Below are positions 16,098 to 22,447 of a stretch of 27,837 nucleotides of DNA, piece by piece. Made by a program: the position numbers and the translations under genes. Numbering within the stretch: position 1 is the first letter of the stretch; the number at the start of each line of letters is the position of its first letter. The notes under the pieces were generated by a model. It searched no databases. It saw nothing but the letters and a program-made list of their open reading frames with translations, and was not told where the DNA came from. The stretch lies in the NCBI GenBank assembly GCA_964487215.1, contig CAZAPU010000005.1, positions 1 through 27,837 of the forward strand. The letters run 5' to 3'. Source of the DNA: CAG-611 sp964487215. Lineage in GTDB: Bacteria; Bacillota_I; Bacilli_A; RF39; UBA660.

Positions 16098-16124
16098 AAA
16101 AGAGAATATTTTATTCTCTTTTTT
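16096..16124. terminator. Bidirectional terminator
   Basis: AAAAAAGAGAATA... pairs with TATTCTCTTTTT (core AGAGAATA 16101-16108 with TATTCTCT 16112-16119) around a 3-base loop. It ends the HExxH gene on the plus strand and the small gene on the minus strand, whose last codons lie inside it. Confidence 0.8.
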
Positions 16125-16404
16125 GTAACTTAATTAATTCTTGTTTTATAGTTTCTATGTCTTCTACTAATTCATTTAATATTTTTTCATCAATAAATTC
16201 AGATGGAATAGTAATGTTACTACTAGTATTACTAGTTGTTGGATTAGAATTAACTATGGCAGCATATGTCTCTAAATATTGGCCGAGTAATTGTAACCAA
16301 TTACCTAAAGCATTTTGTCTTCTAATAGGACAACTTATTGATAATGCCCAACCAATAATAAAGGCAATAAAATTATATGTTGTAGCATTTGAATTATTTT
16401 TCAT
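16111..16404 (-). CDS. Small protein of unknown function
   Basis: 97 aa from the ATG at 16404; AAGGA sits about seven bases upstream, whereas the ATG at 16410 nearly touches it. A moderately hydrophobic N-terminal helix (NFIAFIIGWALSISCPI) is followed by NALGNWLQLLGQYLETYAA, a Ser/Thr/Asn linker and a C-terminal coiled coil (LNELVEDIETIKQELIKLQ). This strand is preferred over an overlapping plus-strand reading frame (16157-16444) because it has a good RBS, a sensible helix-linker-helix composition and a shared terminator. Not recognised as a family. Confidence 0.6.
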   Translation of the reverse strand: MKNNSNATTYNFIAFIIGWALSISCPIRRQNALGNWLQLLGQYLETYAAIVNSNPTTSNTSSNITIPSEFIDEKILNELVEDIETIKQELIKLQKRE

Positions 16405-16435
16405 AGACATTTCCTTGTTAAAATATATGTTAAAA

Positions 16436-16441
16436 TATAAT
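16436..16441 (+). promoter_or_regulatory. Possible -10 box of the 100-residue membrane protein gene
   Basis: TATAAT at 16436-16441 with TTGTTA (16415-16420) as possible -35, spacer 15. Another TATAAT at 16458 is too close to the RBS to be the main promoter. Confidence 0.4.
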
Positions 16442-16474
16442 TAATTTGTGTTACAATTATAATTGGAGGTAGTT

Positions 16475-16777
16475 ATGGATTTAGCAGTATTTATAATTTT
16501 AGTGGTTTTGGTTATAATATTACTTAAAGATATTAAATGGGTTACTTATTTAATTGGAATAGTTGAAATATTTTTAAGATTAGTAAATTATATAGGTAAT
16601 CATTTGGGAATTGCAGAAGTAGAAACATTTGTAAATAATTATTTTCCGGATTCATTATTTTCAATTCTTGGAAAATATACAAGTGGGGTTGTTTATGATA
16701 TATTTTCATGGATAATAATAGTATTTTTAGTATGGTTTTTAATCTATTTAGTAAATTCATTATTTAGAGGAAGATAA
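16475..16777 (+). CDS. Small two- or three-TM membrane protein
   Basis: 100 aa from ATG 16475; GGAGG at 16465-16469 is six bases ahead, so the in-frame TTG at 16463 is part of the leader. Hydrophobic segments at about 1-18, 22-42 and 72-95 frame a short acidic loop (IAEVETFVNNYFPDSLFS). Ends in NSLFRGR. No family recognised. Single gene followed by a short G-C-poor terminator. Confidence 0.65.
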   Translation: MDLAVFIILVVLVIILLKDIKWVTYLIGIVEIFLRLVNYIGNHLGIAEVETFVNNYFPDSLFSILGKYTSGVVYDIFSWIIIVFLVWFLIYLVNSLFRGR

Positions 16778-16791
16778 TTCCTTTTTTTTTA
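16768..16791 (+). terminator. Weak terminator after the small membrane protein gene
   Basis: AGGAA (16768-16772) pairs with TTCCT (16778-16782), loop GATAA, with a run of T to about 16790. The left arm lies in the last codons of the gene. Confidence 0.5.
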
Positions 16792-16801
16792 TATCAATTT
16801 T

Positions 16802-16810
16802 TGTTATAAT
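16802..16810 (+). promoter_or_regulatory. Extended -10 promoter of the cysteine desulfurase operon
   Basis: TG-t-TATAAT (hexamer 16805-16810), 25 bases upstream of the ATG. No clear -35; the extended -10 suffices in many Bacillota promoters. Confidence 0.6.
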
Positions 16811-16835
16811 TGAAAATATGAAGTGAGATGATATT

Positions 16836-17954
16836 ATGATATATTTAGATTATTCTGCAACAACTCCAGTAGATGAAACAGTATTGGATAGTTTTGTGAA
16901 AGCAACAAAAAATTATATGGGGAATCCTAATTCTTTACATAAGTTGGGATTAGAAAGTAAAAAACTTATAGATTCAGCAACTGAACAAATAGCAGATATA
17001 TTAGCAGTAAAGCCAAGTGAAATTATATATACAAGTGGTGCTTCTGAAAGTAACAATACTGCAATAAAAGGCATTTGCTTAAAATATCAAAATAGAGGTA
17101 AACATATTATTTCTACTAAATTAGAGCATTCTTCTGTAATTGCACCACTTTCTTATTTACAAAATTTAGGATTTGAAGTAGATTTTGTTAAAATTAATGA
17201 TAATGGTTTAGTGGACTTAGATGATCTAAAAAGTCTTGTTAGAGATGATACTATCTTAGTAAGTATTGCAACAGTTAATAGCGAAGTTGGTATTTTACAA
17301 CCAATTAATGAAATAGCGAAAATTGTAAAAGAAAAGAATAACAAAACATTTTTTCATTCTGACATGACACAAAGTATTGGAAAAAATAAAATTGATTTAT
17401 CAAATATAGATTTAGTTTCACTAACAGCACAAAAATTTTATGGATTAAAGGGTGTAGGTCTTTTAATAAAAAAAGAAAACATAATAATTGAACCTCTTAT
17501 TCATGGTGGAAAATCTACGACAATATATCGAAGTGGAACACCTGCTGTAGGACTTATTGTATCAATTTCAAAAGCATTAAGGTTAATGTATCAAGATTTA
17601 GATAAAAAAATAGATTATGTAAAAAAATTAAACACATATTTAAAAGAAAAACTAGTAAATATTGATGGAATACATATCAATAGTACGGATTATTCTGTAC
17701 CACATATTTTAAATATAAGTGTGGCAGGAATAAAACCAGAAACAATGCAACATGCTTTAGAAACTGAAGAGATTTATATTTCTACTCAAACAGCTTGCTC
17801 AACTGGTAATATCTCAACAGCAGTTTATACTATAACAAACAATGAAGAATATGCAAAAACAAGTCTTAGAATTAGTTTATCTCATTTAACTACATATGAA
17901 GAATTAGATAAATTTATTGAAGTATTACAAATAAAGATAAAGGAATTAAGATAA
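16836..17954 (+). CDS. Cysteine desulfurase (NifS/IscS-like)
   Basis: 372 aa. PLP enzyme taking sulfur from cysteine as a persulfide, for Fe-S clusters and tRNA thiolation. IYLDYSATTPVD (2-13), SGASESNN, the PLP-stacking His in LEHSSV, the PLP Asp/Gln in HSDMTQSIG, and the PLP Lys in LTAQKFYGLKGVG. The catalytic Cys is in TACSTG, on a loop of group I length. Two oddities: the usual His before the PLP Lys is Gln (AQK instead of AHK), and KxxG is KGVG without Pro after Gly (YGLKG). The family call is firm; the exact paralogue (IscS, NifS or NifZ type) is not. Overlaps the thioredoxin-like gene by one base. Confidence 0.93.
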   Translation: MIYLDYSATTPVDETVLDSFVKATKNYMGNPNSLHKLGLESKKLIDSATEQIADILAVKPSEIIYTSGASESNNTAIKGICLKYQNRGKHIISTKLEHSSVIAPLSYLQNLGFEVDFVKINDNGLVDLDDLKSLVRDDTILVSIATVNSEVGILQPINEIAKIVKEKNNKTFFHSDMTQSIGKNKIDLSNIDLVSLTAQKFYGLKGVGLLIKKENIIIEPLIHGGKSTTIYRSGTPAVGLIVSISKALRLMYQDLDKKIDYVKKLNTYLKEKLVNIDGIHINSTDYSVPHILNISVAGIKPETMQHALETEEIYISTQTACSTGNISTAVYTITNNEEYAKTSLRISLSHLTTYEELDKFIEVLQIKIKELR

Positions 17955-18214
17955 TGAAAGTAATAAAAATAAATGCAATTTGGTGTAGTGGTTGCTTAGT
18001 GATGAATAAAATTTGGAATAATATTTTAAAAACTACTAATATTGAAACTATTAATTTAGATTATGATATGGATAATGAATTAGTAAAAACATATAATGTT
18101 GGGAATATTTTACCTGTATTTATTTTTTATGAAAATGATGTTGAAATAAAAAGAATAGTTGGAGAGAAAACTGAAAAAGAAATGCTAGCTATTATTGAGG
18201 AGATAAAAAAATGA
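17954..18214 (+). CDS. Thioredoxin-like protein, cytosolic
   Basis: 86 aa, shorter than thioredoxin (about 105). Begins with the beta strand VIKINAIWCSGC, giving an active site WCSGC (11-15; CSGC instead of CGPC), and has NILPVFIFYENDVEIKRIVGEKTEKEM, with the cis-Pro of thioredoxin folds. No signal peptide, so it acts in the cytosol. Starts one base inside the cysteine desulfurase stop (TAATG) and ends overlapping the CcdA-like fusion (ATGA). I infer it passes electrons to that membrane protein. Confidence 0.85.
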   Translation: MKVIKINAIWCSGCLVMNKIWNNILKTTNIETINLDYDMDNELVKTYNVGNILPVFIFYENDVEIKRIVGEKTEKEMLAIIEEIKK

Positions 18215-19362
18215 AAAAAATAGTAAAATATTTATTTATTTTTTGTTTAAGTTTATTATTTATAAATACCGTTTCTGCAAAATCAGCAGATATGTATTTT
18301 TTCTATGGTCAAGGATGTCCTCATTGTGCTCAAGAAGAAGTATTTTTGGATGAAATGATTGATAAATATAAAGATTTGAATATTATTAGATATGAAGTTT
18401 GGTATAATAATGACAATCGAGAATTAATGCAAGAAAAAGCAAATGAATTAGGTATTACTGTTACAGGTGTACCATTAACAATAATTGATAATCATTATGT
18501 AAGTGGATTTAATGAAGCTTATGAAGAAAGAATAGAAAGTTTAATAAAAGAAGCAACAGCTGATCCAAAAGAAGAAACAAAAGAGGAACAAAAAACTGAA
18601 GAAAAAGAAACAACTATTTATGATATACCTATACTTGGTAAAGTAAATGTTAAAAAAGTTTCAGTTGGATTATTATCTGTAGTAATTGGATTAGTAGATG
18701 GATTTAATCCTTGTGCTATGTGGGTTTTATTATTTTTAATATCAATGTTAATAGGAATGAAAGATAGAAAAAAAATGTGGATATTAGGTAGTGCTTTTTT
18801 ATTAACATCAGCTATTGTATATTTATTAATAATGATGTCTTGGTTAGAAATAATTGTAAATGTTGGAATGACAATTTGGATTAGAAATATAATTGCAGTT
18901 GTAGCTATTATAGGTTCAATTATTAATATTAGAAATTATATTAAATCAAAAGATAATGGTTGTCAGGTAGTCGATGAAAATAAAAGATCAAAAGTATTTA
19001 AAAAAGTAAAAAAATTTACAACTGAAAAGAGTTTATTTTTAGCACTTTTAGGTGTAATCGGTTTAGCAATATCAGTTAACTTTATTGAATTAGTTTGCTC
19101 TGCAGGATTACCTATTATTTATACACAAATATTAGCATTAAATAATATTACTGGTATAAGTGCATTATTATATACAATTCTTTATATAATTTTCTTCTTA
19201 TTAGATGATTTAATTATTTTTACTATTGCAATGATAACTTTAAAAGTAAGTGGTATATCTACAAAATATACAAAATACTCTCATTTAATAGGAGGAATAA
19301 TTATGTTATTAATCGGATTATTATTAATATTTAAACCAGAATGGATTATGTTTAATTTTTAA
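18211..19362 (+). CDS. Secreted CPHC thioredoxin-fold domain fused to CcdA/DsbD-like thiol transporter
   Basis: 383 aa. A signal peptide or anchor (1-23, ends VSA) leads to a thioredoxin-fold domain with active site GCPHC (C36, C39), cis-Pro in TGVPLTII (P88) and a charged linker (115-133). It then has a six-TM core (about 150-380) with the two conserved half-site Cys of the CcdA/DsbD transporters: GFNPCAMW (C168) and FIELVCSAGLP (C296). Those Cys normally shuttle electrons from cytosolic thioredoxin to an outward-facing thiol domain; here the receiver is fused at the N-terminus outside. The topology predicts transfer from cytosol to cell exterior. Final gene in the cysteine desulfurase/thioredoxin set, coupled by ATGA. 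Confidence 0.88.
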   Translation: MKKIVKYLFIFCLSLLFINTVSAKSADMYFFYGQGCPHCAQEEVFLDEMIDKYKDLNIIRYEVWYNNDNRELMQEKANELGITVTGVPLTIIDNHYVSGFNEAYEERIESLIKEATADPKEETKEEQKTEEKETTIYDIPILGKVNVKKVSVGLLSVVIGLVDGFNPCAMWVLLFLISMLIGMKDRKKMWILGSAFLLTSAIVYLLIMMSWLEIIVNVGMTIWIRNIIAVVAIIGSIINIRNYIKSKDNGCQVVDENKRSKVFKKVKKFTTEKSLFLALLGVIGLAISVNFIELVCSAGLPIIYTQILALNNITGISALLYTILYIIFFLLDDLIIFTIAMITLKVSGISTKYTKYSHLIGGIIMLLIGLLLIFKPEWIMFNF

Positions 19363-19378
19363 GAATGAGGTGATTAAA

Positions 19379-20086
19379 ATGGACTTAATAAAGGATGAAT
19401 GGACTTTAAAAGATAAAGAAGAATTTCAAGAATATTTAAAAACTCTTGGCAATAAAGAAAAAGAAGAATGGTCAAGAAATATATTAAATACTAAGATGCC
19501 AATTTTATGTATTCAAACTAAACCAATAAAAAATATAATTAATAATATATATAAAGGAAATTATTTATCTTTTTTAGATTTAATGATTTGGGAATATTAT
19601 GAAAATACTGCTATAAACGGATATTTATTATCAAAAATAACTGATTTTAAGTTAGTAAAAAAGTATTTAGATATTTATAGTGCTAAAGCTGATAATTGGG
19701 CTACATGTGATGTTTTATCATTCAATATAAAAGGATATGAGAAAGAATATTTTAATTTAGCAAAAAAATATATAAAAGATAAGAAATCATTTGTTAGAAG
19801 AGTAGGTATTAATTTATTATTTAATTATGTAAATAATAATGAATATTTAGATAAAGTATATGAAATAATTGATAGTTTAACTGATGAAAAAGAGTATTAT
19901 GTTAATATGATTAATGCTTGGTTATTATGTGAATTATTTATAAAACAAAGAGAGAAAACAATTGCATATTTAGAGAATAATCATTTAAATAAATTTACAA
20001 TAAATAAGGCAGTACAAAAATGTAGAGATAGTTTTAGGGTAAGTAAAGAAGATAAAGAAATGTTATTAAAATATAAAATAAAGTGA
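19379..20086 (+). CDS. AlkD-like DNA alkylation repair glycosylase
   Basis: 235 aa. HEAT-like repeat DNA glycosylase fold with SADNWATCDVLS (about 101-112), matching the AlkD core W...D active-site strip, and the regularly spaced hydrophobic helices of the family (KEYFNLAKKYIKDKKSFVRRVGINLLFNYV). AlkD removes 3-methyl- and 7-methyl-type alkylated bases without flipping them. Starts at ATG 19379; GAGGTGAT (19368-19375) precedes it, and the in-frame GTG 19370 is inside that RBS. Eight bases upstream of the GNAT-YoaP gene, so probably cotranscribed. Confidence 0.85.
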   Translation: MDLIKDEWTLKDKEEFQEYLKTLGNKEKEEWSRNILNTKMPILCIQTKPIKNIINNIYKGNYLSFLDLMIWEYYENTAINGYLLSKITDFKLVKKYLDIYSAKADNWATCDVLSFNIKGYEKEYFNLAKKYIKDKKSFVRRVGINLLFNYVNNNEYLDKVYEIIDSLTDEKEYYVNMINAWLLCELFIKQREKTIAYLENNHLNKFTINKAVQKCRDSFRVSKEDKEMLLKYKIK

Positions 20087-20094
20087 GGTATTAT

Positions 20095-20832
20095 ATGAAC
20101 GAATATATTAATCTAACATTAGACAATATTGATAATGAACATATTTGTTGTGCTATTGGAGATCCAAAACATCAATTAGGAGTAAATAATAAAAAAGAAT
20201 GGTTAAAAGATAGAATTAAAGAAGGACATATTTTTAGGAAACTAAATGCACAAGGTAAAGTATTTATTGAATATGCACCATTAAAAACAGCATGGGTACC
20301 AATAACTGGTGATAATTTTATGTATATATATTGCTTATGGGTATCAGGTAGTTTTAAAGGTAAAGGTTATGCCAAAGAATTACTTGATTATGCAATAGAA
20401 GATGCAAAGAAAAAAAATATGAGTGGTATTTGTACTATTACCTCAAAAAAGAAAAAACCATTTTTATCTGAAAAAGGTTTCTTTGAAAAATATAACTTTA
20501 AAGTTGTTGATCAAATCAATGATTATGAGTTATTATCATTAAGTTTTAATGATGAAAATCCTAAATTTAATGATAATACTAGAAAAATGGAAATTGATTC
20601 TAAAGATTTTACTATTTATTATAGTCCTCAATGTCCTTATACAACAAATTGTATAAAAGAATTACAAGAATATGCAAAAACCGATAATAAAAAGATTAAC
20701 TTTATTGCAGTAGACAATTTGAAAACTGCAAAAGAAGTACCATGTATATTTAATAATTGGGCAAGTTTTAAAGATGGTAAATTTATATCAAATACATTGC
20801 TAAATACTAATTCAATTAAAAAATTATATTAA
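20095..20832 (+). CDS. GNAT acetyltransferase with YoaP-type C-terminal domain
   Basis: 245 aa. GNAT domain in the first 150 residues: IYCLWVSGSFKGKGYAKELLDYAIEDAKKKN supplies the acetyl-CoA loop (GSFKGKGYAKEL). The C-terminal part (about 160-245; FTIYYSPQCPYTTNCIKELQEYAKTDNK) is a CPYTTNC thioredoxin-like region as in YoaP (PF14268). YoaP-type proteins are uncharacterised N-acetyltransferases. The start is ATG 20095: GTGAGG (20083-20088) is the RBS rather than a GTG initiator. Its neighbour is the AlkD-like gene. Confidence 0.82.
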   Translation: MNEYINLTLDNIDNEHICCAIGDPKHQLGVNNKKEWLKDRIKEGHIFRKLNAQGKVFIEYAPLKTAWVPITGDNFMYIYCLWVSGSFKGKGYAKELLDYAIEDAKKKNMSGICTITSKKKKPFLSEKGFFEKYNFKVVDQINDYELLSLSFNDENPKFNDNTRKMEIDSKDFTIYYSPQCPYTTNCIKELQEYAKTDNKKINFIAVDNLKTAKEVPCIFNNWASFKDGKFISNTLLNTNSIKKLY

Positions 20833-20835
20833 AAT

Positions 20836-20866
20836 AAAAAATAATGATTATTCATTATTTTTTATT
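20836..20866. terminator. Bidirectional terminator
   Basis: AAAAAATAATGA (20836-20847) pairs perfectly with TCATTATTTTTT (20852-20863), loop TTAT. It serves the GNAT-YoaP gene on the plus strand and the minus-strand gene, whose stop codon is in the right arm. Confidence 0.7.
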
Positions 20867-21529
20867 TTGTTTTGATTTAATAAGTAAGAATAATTTTGAT
20901 ATTATTATTATAATAGAACTAACTATTATTATCCAATAAAATGTTCCTAATCCAAAAAATCCATTATCCAAAGTAAACCAGCCATTAGTTTCATAATCTA
21001 AGAAAAAGTATGGGAATTTAGATGCAGAACCATAAAAATCTCTAAAAATATTTGTTGTTGAAATATTCGCTAAAATAAAAGCAAAGATTAAATAATAAAT
21101 AGGCATAATCATACCTAAATAACAATATTTCTTTTTTATTTTTAATTGATCAAAAAATATAAAACTGATAATTGCCAAAATTGGAGAAATAAAATGAAGA
21201 GTTAAGTTTGAAATATTTAATAAATAAGTTGAATTCCCATTAATTAATATTTGAGGTATTAACATAAATGAGAATACTAAAAAAGTAATAGTAATTCCTA
21301 CAGTAATAATATATTTTATAATATACAAGAAATTAGGTATTTTAATCTTAAAAATATCAAAAAAAGAAAATATAATAGTTATAAGTATAATCCATATATT
21401 ACTTTGAATCGTGTAATAATATAATGCACTAGTACTCATAAAAGCACTACCTTTTATCGTATATATTAATCCGATAATAGAACTTATAATTATAATTATA
21501 TTTAATACTAATCTAAATTTTTTATTCAT
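20855..21529 (-). CDS. Pr6Pr-like integral membrane protein
   Basis: 224 aa. Six hydrophobic helices with YYYTIQSNIWIILI (38-51), LTLHFISPILAIISFIFFD and KFPYFFLDYETNGWF, the last an aromatic-rich loop typical of the Pr6Pr family. Function unknown. AAGGAGA lies just upstream of the ATG at 21529 on the minus strand. A basic tail (KSKQNKK) is at the C-terminus. Convergent with the GNAT gene. Confidence 0.7.
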   Translation of the reverse strand: MNKKFRLVLNIIIIISSIIGLIYTIKGSAFMSTSALYYYTIQSNIWIILITIIFSFFDIFKIKIPNFLYIIKYIITVGITITFLVFSFMLIPQILINGNSTYLLNISNLTLHFISPILAIISFIFFDQLKIKKKYCYLGMIMPIYYLIFAFILANISTTNIFRDFYGSASKFPYFFLDYETNGWFTLDNGFFGLGTFYWIIIVSSIIIIISKLFLLIKSKQNKK

Positions 21530-21584
21530 GTGATTCTCCTTAAAATTCTAATTAATTGTATAATATTTTATATAATAATTGCAA

Positions 21585-21614
21585 TAAAAAAACTCAATAT
21601 TATTGAGCTTTTTT
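21585..21614 (-). terminator. Terminator overlapping the 3' end of the HAD-like gene
   Basis: On the minus strand, AAAAAAGCTCAAT pairs with ATTGAGTTTTTTT around a 3-base loop (core 21593-21598 with 21602-21607). The final codons (KKAQ) and stop fall in the stem. Its T run on the minus strand corresponds to A residues at 21585-21592. Confidence 0.7.
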
Positions 21615-22097
21615 ATTATTTAATAAGTTTTGTTCAATATGATTATGTAATAATTGATTTAAACTATCAATTCCACCAGAAGGATTAAAACCTATAAACT
21701 TAGTATTTGGATGTTGCTTTTTTAATATTGCTTGAGTTATGCTTAAATTCATTATTGAATCATCTGCATAATATACATTGTCGTAATTAGAGTCAAATAG
21801 ATCAGTATATATTTGAAGTGCTTTACCCGCATTTACATCTTTAATTGTTTGATTAAAAAGAACTTTATTATTAGCATATTGTTTTCCAAATGTTATTCTA
21901 CTATTTTCAGCATATGGATGCAATTCTTTAATTTGTTTATCAACAAAATCAATATTATCTGATGAAATAAATGAAAAGTTTAATTCTTCACAATCATCTA
22001 AGCCATCTAAAAGACTAATAAATTCAATTAATGAGTTAACTCTATCAGTTCCACCATCAAAGGTACCCATAATGTCACAAAAAAATTTGCTTTTCAT
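21600..22097 (-). CDS. HAD-like protein with atypical motif I
   Basis: 165 aa. The N-terminal FFCDIMGTFDGG resembles HAD motif I (DxDxT), but the second Asp is Met (D8-I-M-G-T12). SFISSDN (43-49) fits motif II, GKQYANNK or GKALQIY could hold the motif III Lys, and YYADDSIMN (about 109-117) fits motif IV. The call is tentative: fold likely, phosphatase activity doubtful without the acid/base Asp. AAAGGTGAT precedes the ATG. Transcribed away from the radical SAM cassette, which begins 173 bases off on the other strand. Confidence 0.5.
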   Translation of the reverse strand: MKSKFFCDIMGTFDGGTDRVNSLIEFISLLDGLDDCEELNFSFISSDNIDFVDKQIKELHPYAENSRITFGKQYANNKVLFNQTIKDVNAGKALQIYTDLFDSNYDNVYYADDSIMNLSITQAILKKQHPNTKFIGFNPSGGIDSLNQLLHNHIEQNLLNNKKAQ

Positions 22098-22216
22098 ATA
22101 ATCACCTTTTTAAGTATATGCTATTTTCAAAAAATAATCTACAAAATAGTCAAATTTGGTAATATATAAGTGTTAATTAAAACTTTCTAAAATTACATGA
22201 TATAATATAATTTATA

Positions 22217-22244
22217 TTGACTTTTATTGAAAATATAGTAAAAT
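22217..22244 (+). promoter_or_regulatory. Promoter of the Cys-rich peptide cassette
   Basis: TTGACT (22217-22222), 16-base spacer, TAAAAT (22239-22244), 27 bases before the precursor ATG. The upstream 120 bases (22098-22216) are AT-rich with another TATAAT near 22200 and no other recognisable element. Confidence 0.65.
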
Positions 22245-22270
22245 AAACTACTAAGGGAGGTATATTTAAT

Positions 22271-22405
22271 ATGAAAATACTTAAAGTTAATGCTTCACAA
22301 CTTAATGCTTATTCTAGTATTAAGACATCAATGGGCAATGAAAAACAAATAGCTATTTGTAATGGTTTAGATGCTTGTGGATGTACTGGAAACAGTCAAT
22401 GCTAA
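22271..22405 (+). CDS. Cys-rich RiPP precursor peptide
   Basis: 44 aa. A strong GGGAGG (22255-22260) lies 10 bases ahead. Residues 1-29 form a Ser/Asn/Lys-rich leader-like stretch (MKILKVNASQLNAYSSIKTS) and 30-44 are the putative core CNGLDACGCTGNSQC, with Cys at 30, 36, 38 and 44 (spacing x5, x1, x5). No hydrophobic signal peptide is seen. A radical SAM/SPASM enzyme starts 42 bases downstream, beyond a terminator-like hairpin. Such a small Cys-rich peptide next to a radical SAM protein is typical of sactipeptide, ranthipeptide or related RiPP precursors, where Cys sulfur is joined to a carbon of another residue. The exact linkage is not predictable here. It belongs to no named family I can verify; Clo7bot/CcpM-type Cys-rich clusters are the nearest analogy I know. 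Confidence 0.85.
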   Translation: MKILKVNASQLNAYSSIKTSMGNEKQIAICNGLDACGCTGNSQC

Positions 22406-22429
22406 AGAAGTGAAGTTTCACTTCTTTTT
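22404..22429 (+). terminator. Attenuator hairpin between precursor and maturase
   Basis: AAAGAAGTGA (22404-22413) pairs perfectly with TCACTTCTTT (22418-22427), loop AGTT, with a T run to 22429. It starts at the precursor stop codon. Partial read-through would give far more precursor than enzyme transcript, as is common in RiPP operons. Confidence 0.8.
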
Positions 22430-22447
22430 GCTATTTATGGAGGAAAT

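Noticed and set aside
16157..16444. Plus-strand reading frame overlapping the small minus-strand gene
   Set aside because: No RBS, and it runs through the promoter area of the next gene. The minus-strand frame has a good RBS, a helical/coiled-coil composition and a matching terminator.
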